A model generated the notes under the pieces. It worked only from the letters and a program-made list of their open reading frames with translations, was not told the DNA's origin and searched no databases. A DNA stretch of 64,000 nucleotides, taken from NCBI GenBank assembly GCA_036557885.1, contig DATBGS010000165.1:62001-126000 (forward strand), read 5' to 3'. The position numbers and the translations under genes were made by a program. Of this stretch, positions 37,331 through 45,817 are shown one piece after another (position 1 is the first letter of the stretch; every line of letters begins with the position of its first letter). This stretch comes from DATBGS01 sp036557885 (lineage in GTDB: Bacteria; Chloroflexota; Ktedonobacteria; Ktedonobacterales; DATBGS01).

Positions 37331-37987
37331 TCACCTGCCTGGGTCTTGACCCAACCCGGCCTCTCTGGCGCGGACAATCGCCTGGGCGCGATCCGCGACT
37401 TGCAGCTTGCTGAAGATGCTGGAAATGAGGTTGCGGACCGTCTTGGAGCTGATGATCAGGCGGTCGGCAATGGCCTGGTTCGCATAGCCCTGAGCCATCA
37501 AGTGCAGGATGTCGTACTCGCGTGGGGTGAGATCAGGAAAAGCCTGCCCCAGCCGGGCTGAGGGCGCGGTTGTGAAGAGCTGGGTCAGCCTCCGGGCCAC
37601 TGCCGGGCTGAAGATGGCTTCCCCGTTCGCCACCGCGTGGATAGCCCGCAGGATCTCTTCCCCCTGTGCGCCCTTGAGCAGATAACCTTTCGCTCCGGCA
37701 CGCATGGCCGCAAAGAGTGTCTCATCCTCAAACATAGTGATGATCAGAATGCCGATGTGGGGATGCTGCCCCAGGATGCGCCGGGTGGCCTGGATGCCAT
37801 TGATGCCTGGCAAGTGAATATCCATCAGGATGAGGTCCGGCTCCAGGGCCGCGGCGAGTTCGAGGGCCTCTTCTCCCGTCTGGGCCTCACCTACGACCTC
37901 GCAGCCTGGCTTGGTGTGTAGGAGCGCGCGCAGGCCGAAACGGAACATCGGGTGGTCATCGGCGATCAGCAAGCGGATCACGCGCAT
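37331..37987 (-). CDS. NarL/FixJ-family response regulator (system 2)
   Basis: A 218-residue regulator with receiver motifs LLIADDHPMFRFGL, phospho-Asp in LILMDIHLPG, ITMFED and Lys in GYLLKGAQ, and the LuxR-type HTH LTPREYDILHLMAQGYANQAIADRL..KTVRNLISSIFSKL. It is closely related to the system 1 regulator: both end with FSKLQVADRAQAIVRAREAG. The start ATG 37987 has GGAGG 8 bases upstream and overlaps the end of its kinase gene, which lacks the phospho-acceptor region, so how it is phosphorylated is unclear. Confidence 0.93.
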   Translation of the reverse strand: MRVIRLLIADDHPMFRFGLRALLHTKPGCEVVGEAQTGEEALELAAALEPDLILMDIHLPGINGIQATRRILGQHPHIGILIITMFEDETLFAAMRAGAKGYLLKGAQGEEILRAIHAVANGEAIFSPAVARRLTQLFTTAPSARLGQAFPDLTPREYDILHLMAQGYANQAIADRLIISSKTVRNLISSIFSKLQVADRAQAIVRAREAGLGQDPGR

Positions 37988-39027
37988 GGCTCTTCCTCCG
38001 GCACGGGCAGCCAGGTGGACAGTCGGGTGCCTCCACCTGCACGTCCCTCGATGAGGAGGAAGCCGCCCAGTTCCTCCGCTCGCTCCCGCATCGAGCGCAG
38101 GCCGACGCCAGCGGGACGGGGGGCTGGGAGGCCGCAACCATCATCGAGCACCTCAAGACAGAGGCCACGTCGGTGCCGGGACGTGGTCAGGACCAGGCAT
38201 ACCTGACAGGTGCGTGCCCCCGCGTGACGTGCAACATTCGTGAGCGACTCTAAGGCGATCCGGTAAACCGCGACCTCCACGGCGGCAGGCAGTGCGGGGA
38301 GCGGCTCTGCAACCTCCAACACGCACTCCAGTCCGCTCTGCTGATACCGTGCCAGGCTTTCCTGGAGGGCGGCGACCAGGCCTAAATCGTCGAGCGCTGG
38401 TGGGCGCAGGTCGTAGATCAGACGGCGGATGTCAAGGAAAGCCGCCTGGGACTGGGCGCGCAGTTCGTTCAGCAGGGCTATCACCCTGGCACTGAGCCAT
38501 CCGATAGGTTTCCAGCGACGAGACAGCAGGCGACCGTTAGGGTACAGAAGCGGCAGGAATACGAGGAACAGGCCACTGGAGATGACCCAGGTCCAATTCT
38601 GCACCCAGGCCGCCATCAGGCCACCGGGAAGCGATCCCGGCTGCACCCAGAGGGTGTAAAGCGCATAATAGACGGCGAAGAGTTCGGCGATGGTAAGGAG
38701 GCCAGCGGTGCAAAAAAGCCAGCCAACGCAGTTCTCGGAGTGACGGGTGACGATGAGCGCGCCCAGCGTCGAGAAAGCCAGGACTGTTACGACAGTGCTG
38801 GGGAGCGCAATCCAGTCCGAGACGGATGGGTGCAACTTCTGCGCCAATTGGGCAGGGAACAGCGCAGGCATCTGGTAGGTGGCGATCGTTACCACGACGA
38901 AAAGCGTGATGAACCCCAGGAGGAGCGCAGCCGAGAGTCCACATAAGCCCCAGGCAAGGAGCGCGCTTCGCGATCCGGGAGCACGCAGACGCGCAGGAGA
39001 TATGGGGGTGGAGGACGTGGCGGCCAT
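37978..39027 (-). pseudogene. Sensor kinase lacking the phospho-accepting histidine region (system 2)
   Basis: A 349-residue protein with four to five membrane helices and a HATPase_c domain (NVARHAGA, DDGCGLP, SMRERAEELGGF). The segment between them goes straight from RWKPIGWLSARVIALLNEL to FLDIRRLIYDLRPPALDDLGL. In related kinases a HisKA_3 helix with the E-E-E-R-x-R-L-R-R-D-L-H-D sequence stands there; it is missing although the frame is maintained. This looks like an in-frame deletion. The product may still bind ATP and sense a signal but cannot autophosphorylate in the normal way. ATG 39027 has AGGAG 9 bases upstream. Confidence 0.8.
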
Positions 39028-39358
39028 CTCTTCTGCTCCTCTCATCAGGCAGGCTGATCGCGTGAGCGACCCCACCAACACGAACCGACTCAACGGTCAG
39101 CGTGCGAGCGGCGCGGAGCAACTCAGGCGTGCCATAGCGCACCTGCTCATCAATGTAGATTGCGCCGTGCTCGATGACCGGGTTCTCTGGCTGGAACGTC
39201 ACGATGGTCCCTGTCAGGATTGCTCGTGTCCGCAGCGCTCGTTGCCAGGTTGCCTGGCGGAGCAGGTAGGCCACTTCGCTCGAACCGAGCAAGACCCCCC
39301 CGAATGCGCCTGCCCCGATCAGACGCTGGAGAAACGCGCGTCGTCCCAGGCGTTGCAT
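39028..39358 (-). pseudogene. Amidohydrolase N-terminal fragment with twin-arginine-like signal
   Basis: ATG 39358 (AGGAGGG upstream) begins a Tat-like signal, MQRLGRRAFLQRLIGAG, and about 50 residues later ILTGTIVTFQPENPVIEHG, the beta-rich N-terminal strand pattern of amidohydrolase-superfamily enzymes. Homology ends after about 75 residues and the frame runs into the kinase gene. The metal-binding HxH and all later motifs are absent. It is a 5' stub left by a rearrangement. Confidence 0.55.
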
Positions 39359-39392
39359 TGGTCCCTCCTGTTGCTGCTCTCTGGCTCATCCT

Positions 39393-39790
39393 CTAGGCGC
39401 CAACGGTGGTCGTGGTTCCGTCAGCGCGGGAAGCGGGTGCAGTGTCATCGGCCTTAGGTCGTGGTTGCAGCGCCAGCCTGATTTGGGGTTCGACCCGCTG
39501 TCCAGGAAGGGGGCGCAGGGCAGAGCGCTGTGCCCCCTCGCCAGCACCAGATGTGCCTCCGGCAGGGCAAAAGCATGGCCAATGCACCGGCGCGGTCCGC
39601 CCCCGAAAGGGAAATTGGCAAAGTGCGTACAAGCAGACGAGCGTTTCGGGGTGAAGCGTTCCGGTTCGAACCGCTCTGGCGCTTCGCAAAAGGCAGGGTG
39701 CCGATACGTGCGAGAGGCACTGATCTGGAGGTTGCTTCACGCCGGGCACTGGTACCAATTTGGGTGTGGCGGTGAGTGGTTCGTGCATAG
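39393..39790 (-). pseudogene. Cytochrome P450 C-terminal remnant
   Basis: In the frame of codon 39586-39584 the sequence reads HPAFCEAPERFEPERFTP and then NFPFGGGPRRCIGHAFAL, the P450 haem-binding signature with its axial Cys. Upstream in the same frame is a TGA (39737-39739) where a glycine codon is expected in the PAGSNLQIS-type phrase, and downstream, near 39530, the frame shifts to 'LRPLPGQRVEPQIRLALQPRPK', the usual P450 C-terminal strand, ending at 39393. Only the last quarter of the gene survives. With the FAD monooxygenase this is the second oxidative tailoring-type enzyme in the island. Confidence 0.78.
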
Positions 39791-39884
39791 GAAAGCTCCT
39801 TTTCTCTCGTATGCTCGCGCGTCTGGGCCGGAGGAAGGTTACGGTACTTGCCAGACCTGCACGGTGTGATCTTCGCTGGCTGAG

Positions 39885-40193
39885 GCCAGGCATCAGTGGT
39901 GCAAGATCAGAGAGGTTATCCGCATACCCATCGTTATAGTTGATATCCGGCTTTGTCATGAGGAGCATCAGGGTGATCCTGAGCGTCCCCACCGGAACTT
40001 TGCCACTGCTACTCCGCAGTACCAATTGCGTTTGAAAGTCACGCTCACCTGGAACGACCGGACCAATGGCGCTCTGGCCCAGGAATGTATTGGCGTCGCC
40101 TAGAAATTTGATGACCAGAGTGGCCTGATCAGCCTGTTCTTGATAGCCACCCAGGTAGCCTGAAAGCGTAAAGGACACCATGCCGGCGTTCAC
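39885..40193 (-). pseudogene. Fragment of a secreted beta-sandwich protein
   Basis: About 100 residues read FTLSGYLGGYQEQADQATL, IGPVVPGERDFQTQL, RSSSGKVPVGTLRITLML and YNDGYADNLS. This pattern (sGylGG..vT, GtvPaGT, DGyaDNlsl) is typical of jelly-roll modules in secreted bacterial proteins. Both ends are missing: an in-frame TAA lies just upstream and the frame becomes unrelated after 39885. Not assignable to a full protein. Confidence 0.5.
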
Positions 40194-40310
40194 TGCAGCG
40201 GTTATCGGGGCGAGGGTTTGGGCGGCGGTGCAGGTTGATACATCCGGTGGCGAAGTCTTTTTTTATGTTTTGACGAGAGAGGATGACGTGCTTGCCAGCA
40301 CATAACTTTT

Positions 40311-40946
40311 CTATGAGTCCAGGTGCAGCAAGCCTCGTTCCAGAGCGGCGGTCACGGCGGCGGTCCGGTCAGCGACCGCGAGCTTGGCAAACAGATGGAG
40401 CAAGTGAGATTTGACGGTTGCCTCCGAAAGATACATCGCTCGCGCAATCTCTTTGTTACTGGCTCCGCGCGCGACCAGCGTCAGCACTTCTACCTCGCGG
40501 GCGCTGAGCGCTCCTCTGCTCGGTTTCCGCACCTGATAAAGCAGGCGAGTGGCGACGGTTGGCGCGAAGACCGCTTTCCCCTGAGCTACGGTGCGCACGG
40601 CGGTGAAGAGTTCTTCTCTCTGCGCATCTTTGAGCAGGTAGCCCATCGCGCCAGCTTCGATGGCACGCAGAATATCCGCATGGCTCTCATAGCTCGTCAG
40701 GACCAGCACCGCCGTTTTCGCGTGCCGGGCGCGAATCTGAGCAGTGGCTGCAGCCCCATCGAGCAGCGTCATGCGCAGGTCCATTAGCGCCACATCTGGC
40801 TGCACTTGATCCACCAGGACGACCGCCTCGGCTCCGTTGCTCGCCTCGCCCACGATCTCGAAATCGGGCTGGCTGCTGAGCATTTCTTGCAGACCTGCTC
40901 GCACGACCGGATGGTCATCAGCAATCACGAGACGAATGCGGCCCAT
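40311..40946 (-). CDS. NarL/FixJ-family response regulator (system 3)
   Basis: A 211-residue regulator: LVIADDHPVVRAGL, phospho-Asp in VALMDLRMT, LVLTSYES and GYLLKDAQ in the receiver, and LSAREVEVLTLVARGASNKEIARAM..ATVKSHLLHLFAKL in the LuxR-type HTH. ATG 40946 overlaps the stop of the kinase gene (TAATG) and has GAGGAG 8 bases upstream. Its sequence differs more from systems 1 and 2 than those do from each other. Palindromes at 42301-42343 upstream of the pair are candidate binding sites. Confidence 0.93.
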   Translation of the reverse strand: MGRIRLVIADDHPVVRAGLQEMLSSQPDFEIVGEASNGAEAVVLVDQVQPDVALMDLRMTLLDGAAATAQIRARHAKTAVLVLTSYESHADILRAIEAGAMGYLLKDAQREELFTAVRTVAQGKAVFAPTVATRLLYQVRKPSRGALSAREVEVLTLVARGASNKEIARAMYLSEATVKSHLLHLFAKLAVADRTAAVTAALERGLLHLDS

Positions 40947-42259
40947 TAGCACTGCTCCTCAACGTGAAGTCGGCCAGGCGGTGCGCTGGCCTCCACAGCA
41001 GGCAGCGCCACAGCGATGGTCGTCCCCGAACCCGGGGTACTCTCAAGGGTGAACGTCCCTTCCAACTGCTCGATCCGTTCACGAAGCGCTTTGAGTCCGA
41101 ACCTGCCGCTCGTCTCTCCCAGCAATGGAGCAGGGAGACTGTGTGGATCAAAGCCAATGCCATCATCGGCAACATCCAGCGCCACCATATCCTCCATGTA
41201 GGAAAGCGTCAGCACCACTGAGCCGGCCTGTGCATGTTTGCGGACATTGGCGAGGGCTTCCTGGGTGGCGCGCAGCAGGGTCACTTCAATCTCTGGGCGC
41301 AAGGAAATGGCCTGCCCGGTGATCGTCACCCCGACGCTTACCCCACTTTCCTCTGCCCAACGCTCTGCCAGTGGCCGCAGCATTTCGGAAAGCCCGGCTC
41401 GTTCAGAAACTTCGGGCTGCAAGGCCCAGAGCAGGCGGCGCGCCTCCGCCAGATTCTCGCGGGCGATACGACGCATCTGTGAGAGGCGTTGCCTGCCCTT
41501 CGTATCGTTTGGGGCAAGTGCCGCGTCCATCGTTTCGATCTGCATCACAATGCTACTCAAGCCCTGGGTAAAGGTGTCATGGATGTCGTGCGCGAGCCGC
41601 TGGCGCTCCTGCATGATTCCGGCCTGACGGGAGGCTCGCGCCAATTGCTGGCGCGTCGCCTGAAGCTCATGAATCAGACGCGCGCGCTCCCGACTCTGGC
41701 TGACGAGGGCTTCAATGAACAAGCCTACGCCGACGCCCGCAGGCCAGCTCAAGAGGATGACCAGGCCCACATTCCAATCCCCCTGTCCCGGAACCAGGCT
41801 CCAGAGAGAAATCCCAAGCAGGATGCAAGAACCAACCATATTCCAGGGGAAGCGCAGGAAGACAAAGAGTTGCGGATAGAGACCGCAGAGGACGAAGAGA
41901 TAGACGGGATTGAGGGTAACGAGGGCGGTCCAGATGATCCAGCCAATCAGCAGACAGCCCCAGGTGAGTCGCACTCGAGAGCGCCAGTACGCAGGCTCGA
42001 CGAGGACACATCCCAGATACCAGGCTCCCAGCATCAGCGAGAGCGCGCAGAGAACCAGACCCTGCTGAAAGGTCGAAGTGCCAAATGTGAAAGCCAAGCC
42101 TGTGGCAACGATGAGAGAGACGTAGAACGCACCATGCCAAAAAAGCATCCACCGTTGCAGCACCTCCTGGTGGAGCGACCCTACCTGGGCTTCCTGCGAG
42201 AGGCTTGTCATCGTGACCCTCTTTCCTGCGCCTGCTGGTTCGTCCTTGCTCTTCTCCAT
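40946..42259 (-). CDS. Membrane sensor histidine kinase, NarL type (system 3)
   Basis: A 437-residue kinase with about six transmembrane helices in the first 190 residues, a coiled linker (SRERARLIHELQATRQQLARAS), HisKA_3 with phospho-His in QERQRLAHDIHDTFTQGLSSI, the LLWALQPE block, and HATPase_c (NVRKHAQA, DDGIGFDP, GRFGLKALRERIEQL). ATG 42259 is chosen for AGGAGA 8-9 bases upstream; the longer frame upstream consists of translated palindromes. The membrane sensor lacks a sizeable extracellular loop, so it may sense from within the membrane. It overlaps and is coupled to its regulator gene. Confidence 0.92.
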   Translation of the reverse strand: MEKSKDEPAGAGKRVTMTSLSQEAQVGSLHQEVLQRWMLFWHGAFYVSLIVATGLAFTFGTSTFQQGLVLCALSLMLGAWYLGCVLVEPAYWRSRVRLTWGCLLIGWIIWTALVTLNPVYLFVLCGLYPQLFVFLRFPWNMVGSCILLGISLWSLVPGQGDWNVGLVILLSWPAGVGVGLFIEALVSQSRERARLIHELQATRQQLARASRQAGIMQERQRLAHDIHDTFTQGLSSIVMQIETMDAALAPNDTKGRQRLSQMRRIARENLAEARRLLWALQPEVSERAGLSEMLRPLAERWAEESGVSVGVTITGQAISLRPEIEVTLLRATQEALANVRKHAQAGSVVLTLSYMEDMVALDVADDGIGFDPHSLPAPLLGETSGRFGLKALRERIEQLEGTFTLESTPGSGTTIAVALPAVEASAPPGRLHVEEQC

Positions 42260-42300
42260 GAGAAGATCTCCTGTAGTATAGCAGACGAAGCGCGAAAATG

Positions 42301-42343
42301 CATCCACCAGTTGGTGGATGTGCATTGTCCACCAACTGGTGGA
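42301..42343. promoter_or_regulatory. Two palindromic operators upstream of two-component system 3
   Basis: CATCCACCA-GT-TGGTGGATG (42301-42320) and TCCACCA-AC-TGGTGGA (42328-42343) are near-identical palindromes whose centres lie 25 bases apart, about 40-85 bases upstream of the kinase start. This is the layout of paired dimer-binding sites. Autoregulation by the system 3 regulator is likely but not shown. Confidence 0.7.
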
Positions 42344-42457
42344 TGCAAAATGCCAACAAGTGATGGATGACAGCACTGTGGTGAATATGGTTTCGTTGAG
42401 AGCAGAGATCTCACGAGAGCAGGGATCTCAACCAGTAAGAAAGGAATCCAGACGTTC

Positions 42458-42655
42458 ATGAATCCGAAACGTGCTTACAGCGCGCTACTCGCGGCCCTTA
42501 TCGCCCTCCCAATGTACTATATGTTTTCCTCGATGTTCAGTCATGGTTTCGAGACAAACACGTTCATTGTTGCGCTCGTCATTGGGATAATCACCTTTGT
42601 TGTTACCTTGTTTATCGCTTCACTGATTGCCCGGTCGAAACAAAGAGCCGCCTGA
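42458..42655 (+). CDS. Small two-helix membrane protein
   Basis: A 65-residue protein with two hydrophobic segments (ALLAALIALPMYYMFSSMF and FIVALVIGIITFVVTLFIASL) and a basic C terminus (ARSKQRAA). A purine-rich AAAGGA lies 13 bases upstream of ATG 42458. It diverges from the system 3 operon and shares the palindromic region with it, so it may be under the same control. No family recognised. Confidence 0.5.
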   Translation: MNPKRAYSALLAALIALPMYYMFSSMFSHGFETNTFIVALVIGIITFVVTLFIASLIARSKQRAA

Positions 42656-42665
42656 ATTGTCAATC

Positions 42666-43134
42666 CTTCATGGTAAGTCTCAGGATTATGAGATTGACCC
42701 GCGTTGACCCTGATGACTGGCTGGCCATAACATTTCTCTGGTGTGGGACGGCCAGCAGGAGCAGCCCTCCTGCTGGTATAGTTCATGGTTTCCATGTGGT
42801 CTCCCACATGGACCCCACCCTGATCTGCCAGACTGCCCGGATAGACCACCGCCACCCGTCCTTCGGGGAACGCCAGATTGAAGCCAACCCACTCGCCTTG
42901 CCAGGCGTGGAACTGGCGGGCTTCTTCGGGAGCGAGAAAGAAACTGTGCTTGTCGCCCAGCAGTTCTAATGCTCTACGAATCGCGGGATACGTTTCGGCT
43001 GGGGTCTGGGCCTCGGCTGCTAGATTGATGACTTGTCTGCGCAACGCGGGCCAATCGAGCTTTTCGCGCCTGACGGAATGAGCCTGGAGGGAGTCCAGGA
43101 CTTCGTTGAGATAGGTGTTGGCTTCCGGACTCAT
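42666..43134 (-). pseudogene. S41-type (tricorn-like) peptidase N-terminal fragment
   Basis: ATG 43134 (AGGAGA 8 bases upstream) starts MSPEANTYLNEVLDSLQAHSV, then IRRALELLGDKHSFFLAPEEA, the N-terminal helical block of S41 C-terminal-processing peptidases, and a partial PDZ domain (GRVAVVYPGSLADQGGVHVGD). The protein then becomes unrelated and the catalytic Ser-Lys domain is absent. Boundaries on the 3' side are approximate. It is a 5' remnant. Confidence 0.6.
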
Positions 43135-43265
43135 CGAGTTGTCTCCTGTCGGCTGCTCCTGGAAGAACGGTAGGCGTCTTTCCATCTGAGCAAAACTGAT
43201 TGACTGATAAGGTAACTTTGGAGAGTATATGCTGTGCTGTTGTGAGGATTTGAAGGGAGGCAACG

Positions 43266-43541
43266 ATGTCTATGAGACAAGACCGGTTTTGTGGGAACTG
43301 TGGGAACCCACGTTCTCCAGACGAGACAGCGTGCGCTCGGTGTGGAATGCAGTTTGGAGTCTCTGACTTTGACCTTGGCACCTTGCGAACTTACCCTCAA
43401 TCCCCCCACACAATTCCCGTCCCAAACAACCTATCTAAAGGGGCAGATGGCTCCTTCATCACCTTGGGGCAGATACTTCATCAGAGGAGAGGGTACGCCT
43501 GCGTTCAGTCCCGCTTTGCCGAAAAAACCAGAGCAGGCTGA
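43266..43541 (+). CDS. Short zinc-ribbon protein, probably truncated
   Basis: The first 30 residues (DRFCGNCGNPRSPDETACARCGMQFG) form a CxxC-x(n)-CxxC zinc ribbon like those that open many Chloroflexota membrane proteins and kinases. The remaining 60 residues are polar and match nothing I know, and no transmembrane helix follows. ATG 43266 has GGGAGG upstream. I think it is the 5' end of a longer gene whose rest was lost, but a short functional protein cannot be excluded. Confidence 0.45.
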   Translation: MSMRQDRFCGNCGNPRSPDETACARCGMQFGVSDFDLGTLRTYPQSPHTIPVPNNLSKGADGSFITLGQILHQRRGYACVQSRFAEKTRAG

Positions 43542-43845
43542 ACCAATCTTCAGGCATCTCTCAAGGTGTGAGAAAAGACTTTGCCAGAGAAGCTGGTACA
43601 AATTTGGGCACCCCCTTTCAGGATAACTTTGAGGGCAATCCACTGTGATGATGCCGAAACTAAGCGGAAGTCTGGATCTCTGGCAAGGAAGCATATTAGC
43701 AGTCAGTCGTATGAGGGACCTTCCGTCCTCATTCGTAAATACTAGCTCACTCGTTCTGCTGAGAGGGCAGAATGAGTCTAGATGCCCTTGAGGTCAGCAG
43801 GCACAGGATGTGATCACGGGGCAGAGCAGAGATTCTCGCCCTCAC
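43542..43845. other. Intergenic region with an imperfect hairpin
   Basis: No gene is recognised. CTCGTTCTGC (43750-43759) pairs with GCAGAATGAG (43767-43776), with one G-T wobble, about 70 bases past the stop of the Vgb-like gene, and may act as its terminator. There is no T-run. Confidence 0.4.
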
Positions 43846-45378
43846 TTACTGTGTCGAGAGCATGATCCGCCCAATCTGGTTGCCATACTTCTCGGTAAAC
43901 CAGACGGTCTTTCCTGGCCCGGTGGTCATCCCTGCAGGTGCGCTGTGGGTGGCAGGCAAAGGAAACAAGCTGATGGCGCCGCGTGTAGTGATGCGCCCAA
44001 CCTGATCGCCCGCGACATCGGTAAACCAGAGCGCCCCATCAACTCCGACCGCGATCCCGCCGAAAGTGAATTGATACGCATCCACATAATACGTGGACAC
44101 CAGGAACTCGGTGATCTCTCCGCTGGGAGTGATGCGCCCAATCTGCTGGCTCGCTTGCTCGGTAAACCACAGATTGCCATCTGGTCCGCTGGTAATGGCG
44201 CCGGGTCCAGATCCAGGGGAGGGCACGGCAAACTCCCTCAAGGCCCCCTGGAGGGTCATGCGTCCAATCTGATTGTGTTCTGCTTCGGTGAACCAGAGGG
44301 CGCCATCTGGTCCGGTGGTAATCTTTGTCGCTCGGCTGGAAGGTGGCAAGGGCAAATCGGTGATGGCTCCCTGCACCGTGATGCGTCCAATCCGGTTGCC
44401 ATTGCCCTCCGTGAACCAGAGCGCGCCATCGGGCCCGGAAGTAATCCCTTCAGGCACGCTGTAGAGAGTGGGTAAGCGGAATTCCGTAATCACTCCCTGG
44501 GGCGTGATCCGGCCAATTTTGCTCCCCGCTCCCTGCTCGGTAAACCACAGATTGCCATCTGGTCCGCTGGTAATCCCTTCGGGATCACTGTAAGGGGTGG
44601 GGAGGGGGTACTCACTGAAGACTCCATTGGGCGTGAGGCGCCCGATCCGGTTGCCGTCTCCCTCGGTAAACCAGAGATTGCCATCTGGTCCCAGGGTGAT
44701 CCCTTCGGGGCTGCTTGCCGAGCTGGGCAGCGCAAACTCGGTAATGGGGGAACCCAGGAAGGCGAGCGGTCCTCGACCGGTCATGCCTAGTCCACCCACA
44801 CTGAGGACCACGACCACCAGACACCCCATCAGCAGTTTGCCCACTTGCTGCTGCCCAAAAGGCCAGGCGGCGAAGAGGCGCACCAAACGGGCGTTGCCTG
44901 GGTGCTGTTCCAACGGAGCTGCCAGAAGGAGGCTTCCCAGAAGCCCAAGGAGCAGCCCTGTTGGGATCAGCCAGGCACCAATCTGGACGGGCAAGACCAC
45001 CTCCGAGAGCGAGCTATCTCCAATTTCCAGGAGGAGCCACAGCAGGCCGAGGTTGATTAGCGTAGCGACAAGGTAGAAGAGTAGGGTCAGGATGATCAAA
45101 CCTCCATGCCAGCACAAGAAGGTCCATCGGTGCGAGCGCCACAAGATAGCCAGAAAGGCTAGCACCGTCGAACTGAGCAACAGCACGAAGAGGATCGAAA
45201 CACTCACGGGGACCAGGCCAAACTGGATATGCGGCTGGATGTACACCAGAAGGACGAGGACCTCCCACAAGCTCCAGGATGCGGTGCTGTAGGCGGGCAG
45301 AAAGAAGGCACCCAACGCAAGGAATGAGCCAAGAAGGCAGAGCCCTATGCCAGGATATGCACTGAAGGATCGGCGCAT
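43846..45378 (-). CDS. Membrane-anchored Vgb-like beta-propeller protein
   Basis: About 510 residues in two parts. Residues 1-210 carry five or six hydrophobic segments. From about 225 to the end are seven propeller blades of the virginiamycin B lyase family, each with the phrase GITxGPDGNLWFTExxxNxIGRITPxG. Vgb opens streptogramin B rings using a His and Glu at the propeller face; here the repeats are very regular and I cannot pick out the catalytic His, so antibiotic lyase activity is unproven. ATG 45378 has AAGGA 9 bases upstream. The fusion of a polytopic membrane domain to a Vgb propeller is unusual; a surface sensor or binding protein is the best guess. Confidence 0.8.
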   Translation of the reverse strand: MRRSFSAYPGIGLCLLGSFLALGAFFLPAYSTASWSLWEVLVLLVYIQPHIQFGLVPVSVSILFVLLLSSTVLAFLAILWRSHRWTFLCWHGGLIILTLLFYLVATLINLGLLWLLLEIGDSSLSEVVLPVQIGAWLIPTGLLLGLLGSLLLAAPLEQHPGNARLVRLFAAWPFGQQQVGKLLMGCLVVVVLSVGGLGMTGRGPLAFLGSPITEFALPSSASSPEGITLGPDGNLWFTEGDGNRIGRLTPNGVFSEYPLPTPYSDPEGITSGPDGNLWFTEQGAGSKIGRITPQGVITEFRLPTLYSVPEGITSGPDGALWFTEGNGNRIGRITVQGAITDLPLPPSSRATKITTGPDGALWFTEAEHNQIGRMTLQGALREFAVPSPGSGPGAITSGPDGNLWFTEQASQQIGRITPSGEITEFLVSTYYVDAYQFTFGGIAVGVDGALWFTDVAGDQVGRITTRGAISLFPLPATHSAPAGMTTGPGKTVWFTEKYGNQIGRIMLSTQ

Positions 45379-45661
45379 GAATACGTCCTTCTTCTCCAAG
45401 CGGTGCAAAAAAGGTGGTTTCCTGGTCTCTCAGTATAGCAGGTTTGTCAGGATGACACTATTGCCCTGACAGACCATTTACGGTTGTGGTGGTTGTATCT
45501 GGCACAGTCCATGCAGAGCTCATGGCCCTGCTTCTGTAAGCAGGAGGCAACCTTTTGAGAGGGATTGAGCTTGCCCATAGTGAAACGTCCGCAGAGAACC
45601 AACCAACGACTGGCAACAGATCAAACAATATACGCTTTGGCCAGAGCAAGAAGTTTATGAG

Positions 45662-45706
45662 CAGGGATTCGCGCCACTTTGCACGGTTGCCCATCTGATC
45701 TGAGAC
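45662..45706. repeat. Left copy of a 45-base inverted repeat
   Basis: Starts CAGGGATTCGCGCCACTTTG and ends CTGAGAC. Its reverse complement recurs at 50663-50707 with 40 of 45 positions identical. The pair encloses the sigma factor, ABC transporter and transposase remnant and has the outward symmetry of terminal inverted repeats. The intergenic gap 45379-45817 holds nothing else I recognise. Confidence 0.7.
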
Positions 45707-45817
45707 GTCCGCTCGCTTTCTCTCCATATGATCAGAACCGTCTGCTTGCGAACCTTTTGTCGCTCTCGCTCGTAATAGGCCACAGCACGAAACCGAAGGA
45801 GTCAACCAGCGCACCCT

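Noticed and set aside
42301..42376. CRISPR-like repeats from the ATCCACCA units
   Set aside because: Only two palindromic copies without spacers of constant length; these are operator-like.
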